Assembly: GCA_016293925.1 (NCBI GenBank)
Contig: JAEDCX010000060.1
Span: forward strand, 1 to 16,001
Direction of reading: 5' to 3'
DNA from: Lachnospiraceae bacterium
GTDB lineage: Bacteria; Bacillota; Clostridia; Lachnospirales; Lachnospiraceae
Length of the DNA: 16,001 nucleotides
Below, one piece after another: positions 15,044 to 16,001 of the stretch (the stretch's first letter is position 1; each line of letters begins with the position of its first letter). Made by a program: the position numbers and the translations under genes. The notes under the pieces were generated by a model. It saw nothing but the letters and a program-made list of their open reading frames with translations, did no database searches and was not told the origin of the DNA.

Positions 15044-15811
15044 TTAGGAAAGCAGATCGTGAGGTTCTCCGTTTCTGCGGTCTTTGATTCCATTGAGAAT
15101 AACCTGCTTCTTCTCCGGAATCTTATTCGGATCCATTGGCTCAACGCCCTTCAATTTGTAATCTATTCCCAGATTCTGGTATTTTACCTCACCCATGGTA
15201 TGGTACGGAAGGACATCGAGAGCTTTCAGGTTGGAGAGACCACCGATGAAATAACCAAGCTGGTACAGATATTTGTCATCATCCGTTAAACCGGGAACAA
15301 CTACATGACGGATCCACACATCCACATGCTTCTCGTCCAGATATTTGGCAAAGGCGAGAATGCCGTCATTTGGCTGACTGGTAAGCTCTTTGTGCTTCAC
15401 GGGATCTATGTGTTTAATATCCAGCATAACAAGATCCGTTAGCGGCATCAGGATATCCAGCTTCTCTCGGAAAGCGGTGTTTTTCTCCGTATATGCGATA
15501 CCGGAGGTATCGATACAGGTATGGATTCCCTGTTTCTTGCATTCTGTGAATAATTCAATCAGGAAATCAACCTGCATTAATGGTTCGCCACCGGTTACGG
15601 TGATTCCGCCGTTATGATAGAAGTCCTTATTCCGCTCATAACGTTCCATGATCTCGGAGACTTCCATCTGTGTTCCGCCGATCATGGCCCAGGTATCCGG
15701 ATTATGACAATATGCACACCGCATCGGACATCCCTGGACGAAAACAACCAGTCTGACGCCCGGTCCGTCAACGGTACCAAAAGATTCTATGGAATGAATT
15801 CTGCCACTCAT
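15044..15811 (-). CDS. pflA: Pyruvate formate-lyase activating enzyme (radical SAM)
   Basis: PflA uses a [4Fe-4S] cluster and S-adenosylmethionine to make the glycyl radical of pyruvate formate-lyase, which turns pyruvate and CoA into formate and acetyl-CoA under anaerobic conditions. The 255-residue protein has the N-terminal GTVDGPGVRLVVFVQGCP, the cluster ligands C28, C32, C35 in CPMRCAYC, the SAM-binding GGEP at 74-77, and DIKHIDPVKH and VVPGLTDD further on. The start at 15811 has a GAGG site about 9 bases upstream on the minus strand; the longer in-frame reading to 15877 would begin in the -35 box. pflB is not in the window and may lie beyond the right edge. A glycerol dehydratase activase is an alternative, but the single CxxxCxxC motif without an inserted ferredoxin domain favours PflA. 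Confidence 0.93.
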   Translation of the reverse strand: MSGRIHSIESFGTVDGPGVRLVVFVQGCPMRCAYCHNPDTWAMIGGTQMEVSEIMERYERNKDFYHNGGITVTGGEPLMQVDFLIELFTECKKQGIHTCIDTSGIAYTEKNTAFREKLDILMPLTDLVMLDIKHIDPVKHKELTSQPNDGILAFAKYLDEKHVDVWIRHVVVPGLTDDDKYLYQLGYFIGGLSNLKALDVLPYHTMGEVKYQNLGIDYKLKGVEPMDPNKIPEKKQVILNGIKDRRNGEPHDLLS

Positions 15812-15848
15812 ATATTTCAACCTCGTTTCATTACGATATTCTATAGAT

Positions 15849-15877
15849 AGTATACTGATATTTGCATGAAATATCAA
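15849..15877 (-). promoter_or_regulatory. Promoter of pflA with palindromic spacer
   Basis: On the minus strand TTGATA (15872-15877) and TATACT (15849-15854) are 17 bp apart, a strong sigma-A promoter. The spacer is almost filled by the inverted repeat TGATATTT (15856-15863) and AAATATCA (15869-15876) around GCATG, which overlaps the -35 box. It looks like an operator for a repressor, possibly redox-related, but matches neither the Rex nor the CRP/FNR consensus I know. Confidence 0.75.
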
Positions 15878-16001
15878 TAAAGTATCTGATTTTGTACAAT
15901 ACCTGCTATCTGACCGCCGGGAAGTGCTTTCGCAGACACGCTGCGTTTTCTATTCGGATCGCCCGCCGATCAGCCCGGCATCCGCGCAAACTCGCCCCCG
16001 G
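15878..16001. other. Intergenic end of window, no gene recognised
   Basis: No convincing coding sequence is visible here. The stretch from about 15910 is richer in GC than the pflA upstream region. It has a small hairpin (15931-15935 with 15941-15945, then TTTT) and another short inverted repeat (15957-15961 with 15967-15971). Both are too weak to call as terminators. It may be the edge of a neighbouring gene outside the window. Confidence 0.4.

Noticed and set aside
15931..15949. Hairpin CGCAG/CTGCG followed by TTTT near the window end
   Set aside because: The 5-bp stem is too short for a confident terminator and no gene ends next to it in the visible sequence.

Overview
The window looks like a chromosomal segment of a Gram-positive anaerobe of the Clostridia, most likely Lachnospiraceae. 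The reasons are clean AGGAGG-type ribosome binding sites, moderate GC content, a 2[4Fe-4S] clostridial ferredoxin beside pyruvate formate-lyase activating enzyme, a DUF951 protein, the rpsF-ssb-rpsR operon, the gdpP-rplI-dnaB operon, and a BlaI/M56 pair of the type common in gut Clostridia. This assignment is inferred from gene content, not from a database comparison.

Layout. (1) 1-84: 3' part of a tRNA-Cys gene and its terminator. (2) 236-2608: an L-arabinose/L-ribulose catabolic pair, a FGGY kinase (probable non-classical L-ribulokinase) and the L-ribulose-5-phosphate 4-epimerase AraD. (3) 2691-5495: an orphan multi-pass membrane protein with a GT-C-like first loop, a sirtuin deacylase and a DUF951 protein. 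(4) 5492-6721: strong promoter, possible autoregulatory leader, rpsF-ssb-rpsR, and a strong terminator. (5) 6801-10038: a regulatory cassette made of a promoter with two BlaI-like operators, a BlaI/MecI-type repressor, and an 886-residue M56 metalloprotease. The protease's large C-terminal sensor region has DxDxDG loops instead of a recognisable penicillin-binding domain. (6) 10116-14071: gdpP (c-di-AMP phosphodiesterase), rplI (ribosomal protein L9) and dnaB (replicative helicase), closed by a terminator. (7) 14146-14756: a MerR-type regulator and a bidirectional terminator. (8) 14789-15877, minus strand: ferredoxin and pflA, each with its own good sigma-A-type promoter; the pflA promoter has a perfect palindrome between -35 and -10.

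Most of the window is housekeeping. The part most likely to hold undescribed biology is the BlaI/M56 cassette at 6801-10038. It keeps the protease-antirepressor/repressor/operator logic of the bla and mec systems, but carries a different extracytoplasmic sensor and has no obvious effector gene beside it, so its signal and regulon are unknown. Secondary points of interest are the GT-C-like membrane protein, the palindrome in the pflA promoter, and a kinase/AraD pair without isomerase or transporter. No CRISPR array, insertion sequence, prophage gene or integrase was seen.
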